This document shows positions 1-11,937 of a DNA stretch of 64,000 nt, piece by piece. The translations under genes were made by a program, and so were the position numbers. Position 1 is the first letter of the stretch, and the number at the start of each line of letters is the position of its first letter. Source of the stretch: Elmis aenea (Eukaryota > Arthropoda > Insecta > Coleoptera > Elmidae); NCBI GenBank assembly GCA_947652605.1, contig OX393576.1:18192575-18256574 (forward strand). The letters are read 5' to 3'. The notes beneath the pieces are model-generated. The model saw nothing but the letters and a program-made list of their open reading frames with translations. It searched no databases and was not told where the DNA came from.

Positions 1-1089
1 ATAAAATATAACACTTTCAAAAATGTTCAGCACTTAAAAACTTTAAGAAGTGTGAAGAAATTCGCTTGGAGATAAGATTGACAATAGATTATGTAACACT
101 TTGCACCACCTACATTTTAAAAATATTATACATATTTTGCCAATTTTGACATCGAAAAACTCATAGTAGGCTTTGTGAGTGTAAACTGAATTTTAAAATA
201 GAGTGCCAAAGTACAGTTTTTGATGCTTTATCAAAAAAGTTCATGAAACTCGGATTATAAATAAACTTTTTATAGGGATGATCCGCTTTAAAATGGGTCA
301 CACTGCATTATAAAAGTTAAACATGAAAATAGTTTTATTAAATACTGTAAAGTATGTAACAAAAAATGTAGTTCATTTTTATTGAGAATTCCATCAGAAT
401 TATAAATTTTTGTTAAAAATTTATTGTAACTTTATATATTTTAAGTTTTACTTAGGATTTAACATTTTAACTTATTCACGATGAACAAAAGGCAGAAGGA
501 ATAAATCCATCATTCGGCTAGAACTAATTTCGATCCAAGATGGACTTGCTATACTTTGCAAATATATATTTGAAACACAGTTAAATCATCAGAATTTTCA
601 TTACCGAAAGATTAGGGATTTTGAACTATTTTGACTAAAGATGGTTTACAGATTAAAAAAAAAACATATTAAGTTCTATCTATTGTTATCATTAACGTAA
701 TTTTTTACAAAATGTACTGTCCCTACTCTCAAAATAAACAGCTCAATTAATGATTGCTCTCAAATTTAGAGACTCGTGTCCAAAAAAATTGCTTACGAGA
801 ACATAAAGTTAATAACGATTGGCTATTGAATTGTTAGCAACTTAAAAATATATTAATATCAAGAAATGCCCAATGTTATAAAATTATCTATAATTATTTT
901 TTCACTTTAAAGTCATTACATAATATACTTTCGGTTCCTTGAAATTTTAAAATGTTTGGCAAAATTTTAATTAAGTTTTCTTTAATATTTATTTTAAATG
1001 TCGTTTTGCTATATTCAAAGTAAAGTGCAATAATTTAAGAGACAATTAACATCTTAACGCTACATAAACACCCCCACTTACGTATTATA
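1..1089. other. AT-rich non-coding stretch
   Basis: No gene, terminal inverted repeat or tandem structure was recognised. The stretch is strongly AT-rich with frequent stops in all frames. Confidence 0.5.
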
Positions 1090-1370
1090 AATTCTTCTTA
1101 GTTATTGAGGTTACGTGTAACATAATCAAGTGAGATAAGCAACCGTCGAGAACCCCACAGTAAATACAGGACGAGGAGGAAAATGAGAAGCCGTGGGGGG
1201 TGAGTAATGAGCAAGTCTCTATCTAGAGTGCTCCGAATCGGGATCAATGACAAGTGCAAGCGAAGAGCGGTTAATAGGTGTTTGTGATAACAGGGATGCG
1301 ATAACGGGAGTGGTAAATATACTGGAAACGGAAAATGCATGATCAATGCGGATGCCTATACAGCAGGAAA
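1090..1370. other. GC-balanced non-repetitive island
   Basis: Base composition changes visibly from AT-rich to balanced, with a purine-rich plus strand around 1170-1200 followed by a donor-like GGGTGAGTAA. Reading back to the nearest acceptor-like site (near 1100) meets stops in all three frames, so a coding exon ending at that donor is not supported. An 82-codon minus-strand frame is open but resembles nothing I know. A conserved non-coding element is possible; this is inference. Confidence 0.25.
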
Positions 1371-2682
1371 TTATTTTCTAACATTTTGTTTTGTAGTAAA
1401 ATTTACAAAAATGTTGTGTTTTAAATTGCACACGGCTGAAGTTATATTTTTATATATTTAATTTCTCAGTAAATATGTTGCAATTACCGCTGCAGGATGA
1501 ACGAGATACGAGCTATATTCTATTTATATTTGTTATCACTTTATCAGATTACTAAAAAGGTCATAATTAACTTACAGCCCTTAGTAAACCTTTGTATTAA
1601 ATTTTCAATTACTAATAATACTGCGAGCCACTAAAACAGTCGGTTCATTTCCGGTTCGCAGTTTGTAATATTTAACCGGTTCGATTTTCATTTCGTGTAG
1701 AAGCAAATTTAACCGATTAAAAAATTGGTTAGGTTTAAGTCTTATTCAGTAGACTCATCACTTTTAGAGACATAAATTCTAGACACCATGTGCGTTTAAA
1801 TCTAAACAAGAATTCTGCTGTCTTTTGTAATTTCAGAAAATTTTAATATTTACCTAGTAATTTATCCTTTACATCTTGATTACATATTTTCTGTACAATT
1901 TTAATAGTATATTAATAAATACAAAATATTTTTAACATGGTTTACGCACAATTATAAAAACGAAACTGAAATACACATTGTTTTTTAATTTTCACAGGTA
2001 ATTCATTACTTTTTTTTAACCCTTTGCCGTACAAGGCGTTTTATGTATTTGTTTTCCCTAATTCATTAGCCTTAAGACGTTTCTGGTTCCAGCCTAATAG
2101 TTGTGAATGTTCCGTATTAAAGTTTTAGTAATGTTACGCAGTAAAACAATATTTATTGCTAGTAAAAGGCAATTAAACTTAACTTTTTGAAATATACTGA
2201 CTAGTATCAAATTCGTAAATATTATCAAAAATAAGTTATGTCATTTAAAGTAAATAAATCAGTCACATAGTCACAAATTGTAATTTAAAAAAAGTTCAGC
2301 ATTATTACTAATAGGTAATATCTTGGTCCCAAAATATTACTTAACTTATTAAGGACATTACATGTTACTATACAAAACAGACAATAAAATTAAATTATCT
2401 TTTGTTTACTATTGATTTTATAATCAGCAAAAATGGGTTTATACAATTTAATCAATATTGTAAAATATTGACGATTATTCATATGCCTATTGTTGCATAT
2501 ACAAATTGGGTATCTTTGATCTGTACTATGTAGGTACTTTGAAATCAGTCTAAATGATCTAATTTTACTTAAATTATTAACAAGTAAACATTTACTCGGC
2601 ATTGAATACACAAATAACTGACATCTACCAAAAATTCCTGTTTAAATAATTTTATTCATTATCATTTTTATTCTATTCATAC
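1371..2682. other. AT-rich non-coding stretch
   Basis: No gene seen. A cluster of CGGTTCG/ACCGG-like words at about 1640-1735 resembles the subterminal motifs of hAT elements elsewhere in the window, but no matching ends were found. Confidence 0.4.
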
Positions 2683-2877
2683 CAGTGGTCCTCAAAATCG
2701 GGTGCGCGCACCCGCGGGGGTGCGCCAGATAATTTCTGGAGTGCACGAAATATTTCGTAATAAATTAATATGTATATCTATTAACACAGCATAATTTAAA
2801 AAATATTGTAAAAAAAATTTTTTGTTCTAGGGTGCGCGCTGATTTTGTGACGTTAAAGTGACTACTGATTCTCAACT
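2683..2877. mobile_element. Small non-autonomous hAT-like element
   Basis: The left end reads CAGTGGTCCTCAAAATCGGG followed by the GC-rich GTGCGCGCACCC. The right end, read on the minus strand, starts CAGTAGTCAC and reaches CAAAATCAGCGCGCACCC. CAGTGGT-type ends with GC-rich subterminal blocks are typical of insect hAT elements. The flanking 8-mers share only ATTC, so the target duplication is weak or decayed. Confidence 0.5.
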
Positions 2878-3307
2878 TGCTGGGCGCGACCCATAAGGGG
2901 CGCGCGTAATATCTAAAGGGGGCCGCTAAGAAAAGGGGAAATCGAGGGCAAAACTATTTATTGAAATAATTAAAAAACAATAACATAAAACACATAGGTA
3001 CCGAAAATGACATACGAGAAATTCTTATTGAGTCCAATAACTAGTGTTCTGGATTTCAATGTACTTTTAACTTTACTTTAGCAAAAAAAGGTACTAAAAA
3101 TACATATTTAAAAACAACATACTGTGTCAAAGGACGGTTAAGAAATAAAAACAAATGGTATTCCGATGAAAGAATTGGTATAGGAGCGCTATAAAAATTG
3201 ACATGAAAAAGGGGGGCGCAATAAAATTTTATACGGAAAATAGGAGTACAATAAAAACTGATATGGGAAAATGGGGCACATGTACAAAAAAAAGTTGAGA
3301 AATACTG
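2878..3307 (+). mobile_element. hAT terminal fragment (family copy 1)
   Basis: The fragment ends in a right terminus AAGTTGAGAAATACTG (minus strand CAGTATTTCTCAACTT). An imperfect left match, TACTGATTCTCAACTT, lies at 2873. The stretch 2930-3307 is related to the reverse complement of 11058-11340, and its last ~120 bp to 22084-22161, so three copies of one hAT 3' end lie in the window. No transposase frame remains. Flanking 8-mers do not match, so the true left boundary is uncertain. Confidence 0.5.
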
Positions 3308-3360
3308 GTGTATAGTAATGACAGGCAGACTGATTCTTTTTGCTGTCCATTGTTTTTCGC

Positions 3361-3415
3361 ATTACAGAATATTGTATCCAAATAATATTATTATTTGGAT
3401 ACAATATTCTGTAAT
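3361..3415. repeat. Perfect 55-bp palindrome (26-bp arms, 3-nt spacer)
   Basis: The arm ATTACAGAATATTGTATCC plus AAATAAT is followed by ATT and then its exact reverse complement. No mismatch is seen. It lies about 50 bp beyond a hAT-like right end and could be a tiny MITE, a cruciform-forming site or an assembly fold-back artefact. Confidence 0.85.
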
Positions 3416-3900
3416 TAAAATTGCCTTAAAGATCATAATTCATAGTAAAACAACTGAACCTCAACTAATATGTGAATCACTTCAACTATAAAATCCTTAT
3501 TGATATGTTTCATTGTAAACGAATCCTTCATTTTATTTCAGTTTAGTTTTTTAAATACCTACACCAGTAAACCTAAATCGTCTTATCCTTGCGTTTGGGA
3601 CAATAAAAATGTTCTGTACTACATATTTGCATTAGCATCATTACAGACTGACCATGTAGTTCGTGTTGCTAACATTGTGTGAAGATTGTTATTAATTTCT
3701 AATAATTAACCACCCAACTCGCCGTAATCCCAACTCAAAAAACTATTAAGCTAGGTTTAAAAAATTCGTAAATCTAGTTAAGTTTTTCCACAATCTTGTT
3801 AACTTCAACACATAATCAAGTCATGCAGCATCTTAAATAAATACCCTGGAAGATTAATTTGTGTGAAGATAGCCCGTGGTTCCTAGCCTCGGTTTGTGTC
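3416..3900. other. AT-rich non-coding stretch
   Basis: No recognisable feature between the palindrome and the tandem array. Confidence 0.4.
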
Positions 3901-3929
3901 TTTGCTAAGTGTATGCACGGCCCGGCAAA

Positions 3930-5333
3930 TAAGTTAAATGGAAAGTTATTTATCGTTTCGTCGATAACAAAAAGAGATTTGTTTATGATATTTGCAGGGG
4001 ATATGTACAATATCTTTATCTAGAGGGTAGTTTATGCAAAAGCCATTGCCTGCCCGTCCTTGGCGGAATAAAATATGCTATATAATTTATAAGTAAAAAA
4101 GTAAAAAATTAATTTCTCGTTTACGGAAAAAGATTCTTTCATGAAATTTGCAGGGGATATGTAGAATACTTTTATCTAAGAGGTGGTACATACCAAAGTC
4201 ATTGCCTGCCCTTTAGAGACCCATCCCACGCATATAACCATATGTTATTTACAATATCAGTAAAAAAGTAAATATAATTAATTATTTTCTCGTTTACGAA
4301 AAAAGATTCTTTCATGAAATTTGCAGGGGATATGTAAAATACTTTTATCTAAGGGGTGGTACATACCAAAGTCATTGCCTGCCCTTTAGAGACCCATCCC
4401 ACGCATATAACCATATGTTATTTACATTATCAGTAAAAAAGTAAATATAATTAATTATTTTCTCGTTTACGGAAAAAGATTCTTCCATGAAATTTGCAGG
4501 GGATACGTAAAATACTTTTATCTAAGGGGTGGTACATACCAAAGTCATTGCCTGCCCTTTAGAGACCCATCCCACGCATATAACCATATGTTATATACAT
4601 TATCGGTAAAAAAGTAAATATAATTAATTATTTTCTCGTTTACGGAAAAAGATTCTTTCATGAAATTTATAGGGGATATGTAAAATACTTTTATCTAAGG
4701 GGTGGTACATACCAAAGTCATTGCCTGCCCTTTAGAGACCCATCCCACGCATATAACCATATGTTATATACCTTATCGGTAAGAAAGTAAATATAACATT
4801 GCCTGCCTTTTAGGGACCCGTCCAACGCATGGTACCATATGTTACATACATTATTAGTAAAAAAGTAAATATAATTAATTATTTTCTCGATAACGGAAAA
4901 AGATTCTATCATGAAATTTGCAGGGGATATGTAAAATACTTTTATCTAAGGGGTGGTACATACCAAAGTCATTGCCTGCCCTTTAGAGACCCATCCCACG
5001 CATATAACCATATGATATACATTATCAGTAAAAAAGTAAATATAATTAATTATTTTCTTGATAATGGAAAAAGATTCTTTCATGAAATTTGCAGGGGAAA
5101 TGTAAAATACTTTTATCTAAGGGGTGGTACATACCAAAATCATTGCCTGCCCTTTAGAGACCTATGCCACGCATATAACCATAGGTTATATACATTATTA
5201 GTAAAAAAGTAAATATAATTAATTATTTTCACGATAACGGAAAAAGATTCTTTCATGAAATTTGCAGGGGATATGTAAAATACTTTTATCTAAGGGGTGG
5301 TACATACCAAAGTCATTGCCTGCCTTTAAGGGA
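3930..5333 (+). repeat. ~173-bp tandem (satellite-like) array truncated by gap
   Basis: The word ATGAAATTTGCAGGGGA or close variants recurs at 3985, 4141, 4314, 4487, 4660, 4911, 5082 and 5255. Spacings are 156, 173, 173, 173, 251, 171 and 173. The 251-bp step is one unit plus a ~78-bp partial unit near 4795-4870. The first unit is diverged, as expected at an array edge. Each unit carries CTAAGGGGTGGTACATACC and CATTGCCTGCC. The right edge is lost in the N gap and sequence beyond the gap is not repeat. Local reading frames of about 60-130 codons are a by-product of the repeat. Confidence 0.95.
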
Positions 5334-5533
5334 NNNNNNNNNNNNNNNNNNNNNNNNNNNNNNNNNNNNNNNNNNNNNNNNNNNNNNNNNNNNNNNNNNN
5401 NNNNNNNNNNNNNNNNNNNNNNNNNNNNNNNNNNNNNNNNNNNNNNNNNNNNNNNNNNNNNNNNNNNNNNNNNNNNNNNNNNNNNNNNNNNNNNNNNNNN
5501 NNNNNNNNNNNNNNNNNNNNNNNNNNNNNNNNN
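5334..5533. other. Assembly gap of 200 N
   Basis: Exactly 200 N follow immediately on the tandem array. The round size suggests a placeholder, so the true array length is unknown. Confidence 0.98.
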
Positions 5534-5939
5534 AGATTATAGAGCTTGGTTAGCTTTAATTTTTAACGATTTTATTATTTCGTTGTACCATAAATCGTGC
5601 TATGGTTTTATGTTGTAATTACTGTAACATTAAATATGTATTTACTACAAATTAAGTTGAAGTCGTGAACGGTAAAATTAAATATTAAGCTTTTAATACC
5701 AAAGTTTCTCGTATCGTATACTTTTTTTTAAATGTGATAATAACAGGAAGAAGTACATACATAAATGTATAAATAGGATACGTTTATAATAGTAGAGGTG
5801 TAAGAATTTTATTGAGATGGCTCAGGATTTAAAAAAAGGTATGAACTAAATGCTTAATGGAACTAACTTAAACTTTCCTGTAAAAATACCAAAACTCTGC
5901 ATAAAAAAATATAAATGCTGCATAAAAAATGTGTGTATA
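5534..5939. other. AT-rich non-coding stretch
   Basis: Nothing recognised between the gap and the TA dinucleotide that precedes the next inverted-repeat element. Confidence 0.4.
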
Positions 5940-7436
5940 TAGGGTGTCCCAGATTACATTTCCAGCATGGGTATCTCGCTTATTATAAGAAGTTTGTTTA
6001 GATTAGATGAATTATTCCTTAGGATGAGAGGAGATAAAATCAATTTAAAAAGTAGAAAAATCTTCGTGATTCAGATGTTATAGCAAAAAATATGAAAATG
6101 TTGAATATCTTTTTTGTCTCATAACTTTTTTATTTGATTCATTAGATCAATTTTATTAGTACTTTCTAAAGATACATTTTAATGAAGAATGTAACTGTTA
6201 TTTTAGATTTTTGTTAATCACTTACCATTTTTGAGAGATTACCCTTAACTTCGTTTTTTCTTATGTGTTGGGAAGTTGGCTATGGAATAGTTAAATGTGT
6301 TTTTTTTTCTCTTTTAAATGAGATATTACTTGCAATATCTATTTCTATAAATAAGTCACAAAATGAAGAAAACCCGTATTTTACCTATCACGTATCAAGC
6401 TATCTATGAAAATAAAAACAAAAAACAACTAATTAAATGTCAAATGATAGTTACTTTTTGTGCGGTATCTCTTATTAGATTTTGTAGTGTTGTTGTTAAA
6501 TTCGATAGCATTTTAAAAAAATTTGTTATCATATGGGCACATTTACAATTAATTAAAGATTTTATGTGTTGAAATGCTACATTCTTTGCCATAGAAATTG
6601 TGTAAAAACAGATAACTTTAATTCTTTCTTGATTTGTTTTGGATTTTTGGGTGGTTTCTCGAAAAAAACATATTCTTTTAAGTTTATTTCCAAATTTCTG
6701 TAATTACGCACCCTTTGTTGCCTTCTCTCAGGATTTATTTCTAAGTATATTTGCTCAGCTTCTACACAGTTTTTATGGAAAGGAATGTAGCATCCCAACA
6801 TGTCAAATTTTTCGCTATTTTTTAAATTTTGCCATCATTATAACAATTACTACAAAAACTATCGAATTACACAACAATAATATAAAATTCTAATATATGA
6901 TACCGCAGACAAATGGTAACTGTCATTTGACATTTAAATAGTTGTTTTTTGTTTCTATTTTCATGGATAGCTTGATAAGAAATGGGTAAAATACGATTTA
7001 TCTTGATTTTGTGAATTATTTATAAAAATAAATATAGCAAGTAATATCTCATTTAAAAGAGGAAAAAAAATACATTTAACTATTCCATAGCCAACTTCGC
7101 GACCATTAGAAAAAAATGAAGTTAGTGGTAATATCTCGGAAATGGTGAGTGATAAAAAAATAATTAAATAACAGTTACATTCTTCATTAAAATGTACCTT
7201 TAGAAAGTACTAATAAAATTGATCTAATGAATAAAATAAAAAAGTTATGAGAGAAAAAAGAAATTCAACATTTTCATATTTTTTGCTATAACATCTGAAG
7301 CACGAAGAATTTTGTACTTTTAAAAATTGATTGTGGCCTCTCTCATACTAAGGAATAATTCATCAAATTTAAACAAACCTGTATCTCTTATAATAAGCGA
7401 GATCCCCATGCAGGAAATGTAATCTGGGATACCCTG
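5940..7436 (-). mobile_element. 1.5-kb foldback element of the TA/CAGGGTG type (copy A)
   Basis: The left end (AGGGTGTCCCAGATTACATT after a mutated first base) and the right end (GTAATCTGGGATACCCTG) are reverse complements, and pairing continues inward for roughly 550-600 bp per arm. TA dinucleotides flank both ends (5938-5939 and 7437-7438), consistent with TA target duplication. The loop, about 6530-6850, carries a minus-strand DUF4817-like relic. The same family is present as copy B (30704-32203) and as a degraded half (11397-11937). The arms are non-coding. Confidence 0.9.
6610..6838 (-). pseudogene. DUF4817-type HTH transposase N-terminus, relic (copy A)
   Basis: Reading the minus strand from 6838 gives a start, MMAKFK, then a frameshift in an A-run (stop after six residues). 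The shifted frame then reads MLGCYI, HKNCVEAEQIYLE, NPERRQQ and NYRNLEINLKEYVFFEKP. This matches the general shape of the DUF4817 helix-turn-helix domain found at the start of many insect transposon proteins: F-NSE--DML-xY--C--N--EA--LY-E-(F/Y)P-RR, then a second helix set ending N-L--YG-F. The fragment covers only the DNA-binding start; no catalytic DDE/D region is present in the element. It sits in the loop between inverted arms, so the element cannot move by itself. The family assignment is from memory of the domain pattern, not a search. Confidence 0.65.
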
Positions 7437-8699
7437 TATAGTATAATAATAAACGTAATAACTATGAGATATCGTCTAAGCGTCCCTTATTTTAAGATCC
7501 AGTTTGAGTAGCTGCCACCGCACACATCCATATTGTATCAACTGTTTCAACTTAACAAAGCCTTAAAAATAACCTTTACTAATCTTTAACCTGACTTTTC
7601 CGTACTGATTCAAACAAAACGTGCATAGCAATGTGCGGTAGTAATGAGTAAATGTTGGTCAAATAGTAAAGGACACTAAAATTAAAATATTTTTATAGTG
7701 TTTTCATTTTTTTATTACTTTTCTCTGTTATATCGTTTAAATTTATTACATTGCGTTAGTATTTACTATAAAGTGTTTTATTAACCCATATATCACTTGC
7801 ATTTTATATAAAACAGTTCCATTAGGCAATTGAATTATTCCGTAAAGCAAATGATTTGTTCTTCTTAAAAAATTTACGTGAACATACATATTTTGCATAG
7901 TTAATTTAGAATCAACTATATTTAGATGTTAAACTCTTAACTCTTTAATTTTTGTATTTAAAGCAACAATTTTGTATCCGGCATCCAAATAAAAGTTATC
8001 TTTCCTCACCCTAAAAATAAAATATTTAACTTTATTTAGAACCGTCACGTTAAAATCTTGACGCTAATTGCGGCAGAGAGAAACGTCAGTCAAGTTTATT
8101 TTAGCAAAGTATTGTTTAGTACGCATTTATTTATAATAAACACAGTGTGCCTACGGTTTCGACAGTAAATTAAAAGTGCACATGATTGTCCTATAAGAAT
8201 TAAGTTTCTCCTCGACAAGTGTTTTAAAAATTATTTCCATGGAGCGTTTTCGGTGGTTTCATTCGAAGTTCCCCTTCTATTCAGGTTCTCCCCACGGGAC
8301 TACTAAGCTATTATATAATGAATGCATTAGCGAAATATTTACTTAGTTTAAGGAGCGTTTTTGTCTCTTTGTACGGTTTAAATGTGATGGTAAAGTTTTA
8401 TATTGATGAACGAGTTATTGCATTACCATTAATACGTAACAATTACAAATGTTTGCAGTAAATAACTGACAGTTTAAAAATGCATTTAGTTTAGTGTATA
8501 TGCAAATAACAATTTTTTTTTAAGTCAAAAAAATTCATAAAATTTCTATTGGCGATAAGATAAGTCCTACTCAATTTTTGTTTTGTTTTTAGGAAAAGAA
8601 TTTTTGAATTCAAGAATATTATTTGTCATAATAGGTCACATTTAGTAGTTTTCACAAACAATATTTCACTGCTTTTAATTTTCAAAGGACATTTGTATA
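7437..8699. other. Non-coding stretch without recognised features
   Basis: Mostly AT-rich. A slightly more balanced part lies at about 8040-8310. No open frame or repeat boundary was found. Confidence 0.4.
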
Positions 8700-9000
8700 C
8701 AGGGTGCGCCAAATAACATTATAGATATCCCGTAAACGGTAAGAGATACAAGGTCTTTTAAATTATACAAAATTTTTCTATTTTAGAAAACTACTCAGAA
8801 ATGCTTTTATATTCTGAAAGTACAGACGAAAGTACAGACGAAAAACTCGAATTACCAATTTTTTAGAATCTTATATCTTCACTGCAGTTGTCCATAAAAG
8901 AACTTGCTTAGAAAAAGTTGCAGAATGTTTAATACAATATAAAATAGCGGCATTTATATGTTAAAATATAAAATTAACAGAAAAATTTGATAACAATTGG
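8700..9000 (+). mobile_element. Solo left end of a TA/CAGGGTG element
   Basis: TA then CAGGGTGCGCCAAATAAC, followed by CCCGTAAACGGTAAGAGATA. The phrase -CCCGTAAACGGTAAG- recurs at the ends of the elements at 13873, 42009 and 63907. No matching right end lies nearby. The downstream boundary is approximate. A 93-codon minus-strand frame at 9036-9317 lies beyond it and is not recognised. Confidence 0.5.
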
Positions 9001-9413
9001 AATAATAGTAATTTATGCAAAGTAATATTTAAAAATCAAAATCCCTTTGACTTGAGGTTAGAATTGAAATAAAATTTCACAAATAATTGATCTAAATTCA
9101 CTAGAGTTATCGAAACTCTGAACACAATAAATTGGCTGAATAATCGACAAAAAATTACATTTAATTGCCTCTTACTAATATTCACAGCAGTAAACAATTT
9201 TTTGTGCGATCGTACTAGAAACAGCTGTTTGACGGACGCGTCGTGAGAAAGGACATAATATACACGGTATTTCTTTAAAAAACTAAACACAAAACAACCA
9301 TTAACCTTCAAATTCATTTGACGTTAAGTATGCTAAATACACATATTAGGACAAATGGTGATCGGTACATTGCAACTACCAGAGTGCATGATTCTTTAAG
9401 ATTACCCCATAAA

Positions 9414-9540
9414 GTACTGCATTACCGGCGCTATCCTTAGCAACGGCCGTAAAAGTTACTTTTCATGCCGTTACCCTTAGCAACGGCCGAAAAAGTAACT
9501 TTTACGGCCGTTGCTAAGGAGAGGGCCGGTAATTCAGTAC
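9414..9540. mobile_element. 127-bp MITE with ~45-bp inverted repeats
   Basis: The left arm GTACTGCATTACCGGC...CCTTAGCAACGGCCG and the right arm CGGCCGTTGCTAAGG...GCCGGTAATTCAGTAC are reverse complements with a few mismatches. A partial direct copy of CCTTAGCAACGGCCG lies between them. It is GC-rich against AT-rich flanks. No clear target duplication was identified. Confidence 0.75.
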
Positions 9541-10229
9541 ACACGCCGTCATCTGTCAGTGACAGAATGTCACGTAGTTTCTAACCTATAATTTTGAAAA
9601 TTACTAAAAATTTAAATTGTTTTTAATTCTATCGCACAAAACATGTAATATGCACCTCGGCCAAAACGTACTTTTTGGCCTTGATACATAAATAACTATT
9701 TTACTACGTTACATGACTAAAAATTTTATACTCACGAACATCAGACTAGAACCAAAAACTACTTTAGACGACAGAAATTAACGAAAACTAATATACAGAA
9801 ACAGAACGACTTGTCCAGTAAACAGCTTAAGATGCTTCATGGATTACCTGTGAAAATAAAACAAATGAATTTTTTTTCATTAAAACATTCACCAATAGAG
9901 CATATTAATTGCTAACCTATGTAATTATATACTAAGAAAATGGTTCAAACAAATATATAATTAGGATGGATGTTAGGTAGGCATAAGTATTAAATAAAGT
10001 TTGCTTGAACTTATATTTTACACTTGTAATTTGCATATTAAAGCTTAAAGAACTAGATGGTCTTTCAAAATAAATTTGCTTGTCAGTTTATATCAACCCT
10101 GCTTAAAATTGCATGCGAAATTCTCGACGTCTAGATAAAGATAGTAGAAATGTTAGGAAACAAATACCCCAAACAGCGTCAACAACGCGAACAACTAAAC
10201 AACCAACAAGTTGGAAACCCACTGAAGAG
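9541..10229. other. AT-rich non-coding stretch
   Basis: No gene or repeat boundary recognised. Confidence 0.4.
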
Positions 10230-10380
10230 GCTGCAAGAAGAGTAATCCATCACTAGTGACGTCATGAGTAGCGTAACGTACAGTGACAAGCCACTGATTG
10301 CCTCTTATTGGGTAGTTAACACGGGACGCCACTGGCTAGCGTCGGCTCGACGTTTTGCATAGTTTGTGCACTTTGGAGAT
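10230..10380. other. GC-balanced island with a TGACGTCA site
   Basis: A short balanced segment contains the palindromic octamer TGACGTCA (10257-10264), the consensus CRE/ATF site, followed by GC-richer unique sequence. No open frame of note. A second TGACGTCA lies in the island at 43 kb. A regulatory role is only inferred. Confidence 0.3.
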
Positions 10381-11057
10381 TTTGACATGTACGAGGGTGA
10401 ATATTTATATTTAAAGACTAATTCCAAAGGATTCGACATGCATGAGGCCTACCTACCTCTATCAACATCACTTTCGAACATATTAGATTTACCTTTTAGA
10501 AGTGGGCAAGAGATATTACAATTGTATGAAATATTGCATGTCTAAGTAAAACATGAATAGCTATCGACAACAAAATAGTGCAGGACACATTTTTGAATAC
10601 ATGTTTCAACAACACCGAGTGTAAACGAAATTAGGCCCACGCCATTTTTCTCTTTAATTTTTAATTTAAAAAAACAAAATTTATAAATGTAACATGTGTG
10701 CAAAACTCGATTATCCGAATATATGCACATTTCTAAGTCATTTCCGGTTTCGCCAGTAATTGCCGCAAATTTTTTGTTTCAAAAGAAATTCCGTGTATTT
10801 TTACATTTACGAAAAGAAGGCTATTTTTAACATAACTTGCAATATTTTAAACTTTTAATAATCTGAAATAATTTTTTGAAGAAAGTTTATTTATTAATAT
10901 GCGCCTGCTTTACCGACAGAATTTCATTATGGCGATAAGTCTCCCAATAACATTGTTGTACATTTTAGTAGACGTGTTGGCTACTTTAAAAATCTAACGA
11001 CAGTTTATCAGAAGCATTTTCTAATGAATCTGACCCTACCAATAAGTTATATTTTTG
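10381..11057. other. AT-rich non-coding stretch
   Basis: Nothing recognised. Confidence 0.4.
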
Positions 11058-11340
11058 TTAGGACAGTGTTTCTTAACCTTTTTGTGCCCTGCATTTCCAT
11101 ATCAATTTTTTAAGCCCCCCTTTTTCACATGAATTTTTATTGCGCCTCCCTTCCAATCCCTTTGTCCTACCAAATTAGTCTGTTTTTATTTCTCAATCGT
11201 CGTCTGACTGAGTAGTGTAGTTTTGTTACTACCTTTTGTTTTGCTAATCTAAACTTAAAAATACATTGAAATCCGGAACACGAATTTTAGGCTCACTGGC
11301 TTACGTTATTTTTTGTTGTTGTTTTAATAAATAGTTTTTT
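11058..11340 (-). mobile_element. hAT terminal fragment (family copy 2, inverted)
   Basis: It begins CAGTGTTTCTTAACC and continues with sequence related to the reverse complement of 2930-3307. For example, an ACATTGAAATCC-GAACAC stretch near 11263 matches the reverse of one near 3050. No transposase remains. Confidence 0.55.
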
Positions 11341-11396
11341 CTTCGATTTCACTTTTCTTCACAACCTTACTTTAGAAAAGCAAGAACAACCGCATT

Positions 11397-11937
11397 TTAC
11401 CAGTATCAGAGAAATCACAAATTTCAGCAAATTTTATAATATGGTCATGTAATTCCATAGTCTTTGTAGCAATTCTGTTTAATTTATGGCTACATTTACA
11501 AATAATGAAACATTTGGCATGTTAAGAGGCATTCTCTGTCTACTCTGCCATAAAAACTGTGTAGAAGCTAAGCAAATGTACTTAGTGCTTTATCCTGAGA
11601 GAAGGCAACTACGCAGATCACAATTATGTTGAACGTAATGGACAATTGTTTGAACATCTATTATAAAAAGAGTATTATTTCTACTTTTAAAATTAAGCTT
11701 ATTACACATTTTTTCTCAAATATTTAAACACATTTAACTATTCCAAAGCCAACTTAAGGGCCCATAAGAAAAAATGAAATTCAGGTCATTTCTTTAAAAC
11801 GGCAGGTGATAAAATAATAGTTATATTCTACATTAAAAAAATGCCTAAAGAATGTAGCTTTTCTCATATTTGAGCAAACCTGTATTGCTTGTAATAAGTA
11901 AGATCCCCATGCTGGAAATGTTATCTGGGACTTCCTA
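11397..11937 (+). mobile_element. Degraded half of the 1.5-kb foldback family
   Basis: The right-hand part corresponds to the loop and right arm of 30704-32203. Shared stretches are a TAATTC-ATAGTCTTTGTAG block, the HTH relic, an AACTATTCCA-AGCCAACTT block, and a decayed end (GATCCCCATGCTGGAAATG, then GGGACTTCCTATATA). The left arm is missing, so this is a truncated copy. Confidence 0.7.
11486..11632 (+). pseudogene. DUF4817-type HTH transposase N-terminus, short intact start
   Basis: A 48-codon frame with its own ATG reads MATFTNNETFGMLRG, CHKNCVEAKQMYLV and YPERRQLRR before a TGA. It is the best preserved start of the three related relics in the window (the others are at 6838 minus and 31302 plus). 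The pattern N-E-FxML...C-KN--EAK-(M/I)YL--YPE(R/K)RQ fits the first helices of the DUF4817 helix-turn-helix domain. An insertion of a few residues (ILCLL) interrupts the usual spacing, and the second half of the domain is lost. It lies in a truncated foldback copy and is surely non-functional. Family call from pattern memory only. Confidence 0.6.

Noticed and set aside
1098..1346. 82-codon minus-strand frame rich in Leu/Pro/His
   Set aside because: No recognisable motif; the composition follows from the purine-rich plus strand. Not called as a gene.
4829..5212. 127-codon open frame in the tandem array
   Set aside because: It reads across two satellite units of 171-173 bp; the frame stays open only because one spacing is a multiple of three. 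The peptide is itself a tandem repeat.
5262..5618. 118-codon frame spanning the N gap
   Set aside because: Ninety-one of its residues are unknown because of the gap, and the flanks are satellite and AT-rich DNA.
9036..9317. 93-codon minus-strand frame
   Set aside because: No domain, AT-biased residues (F, K, L, V), and no promoter or splice context.
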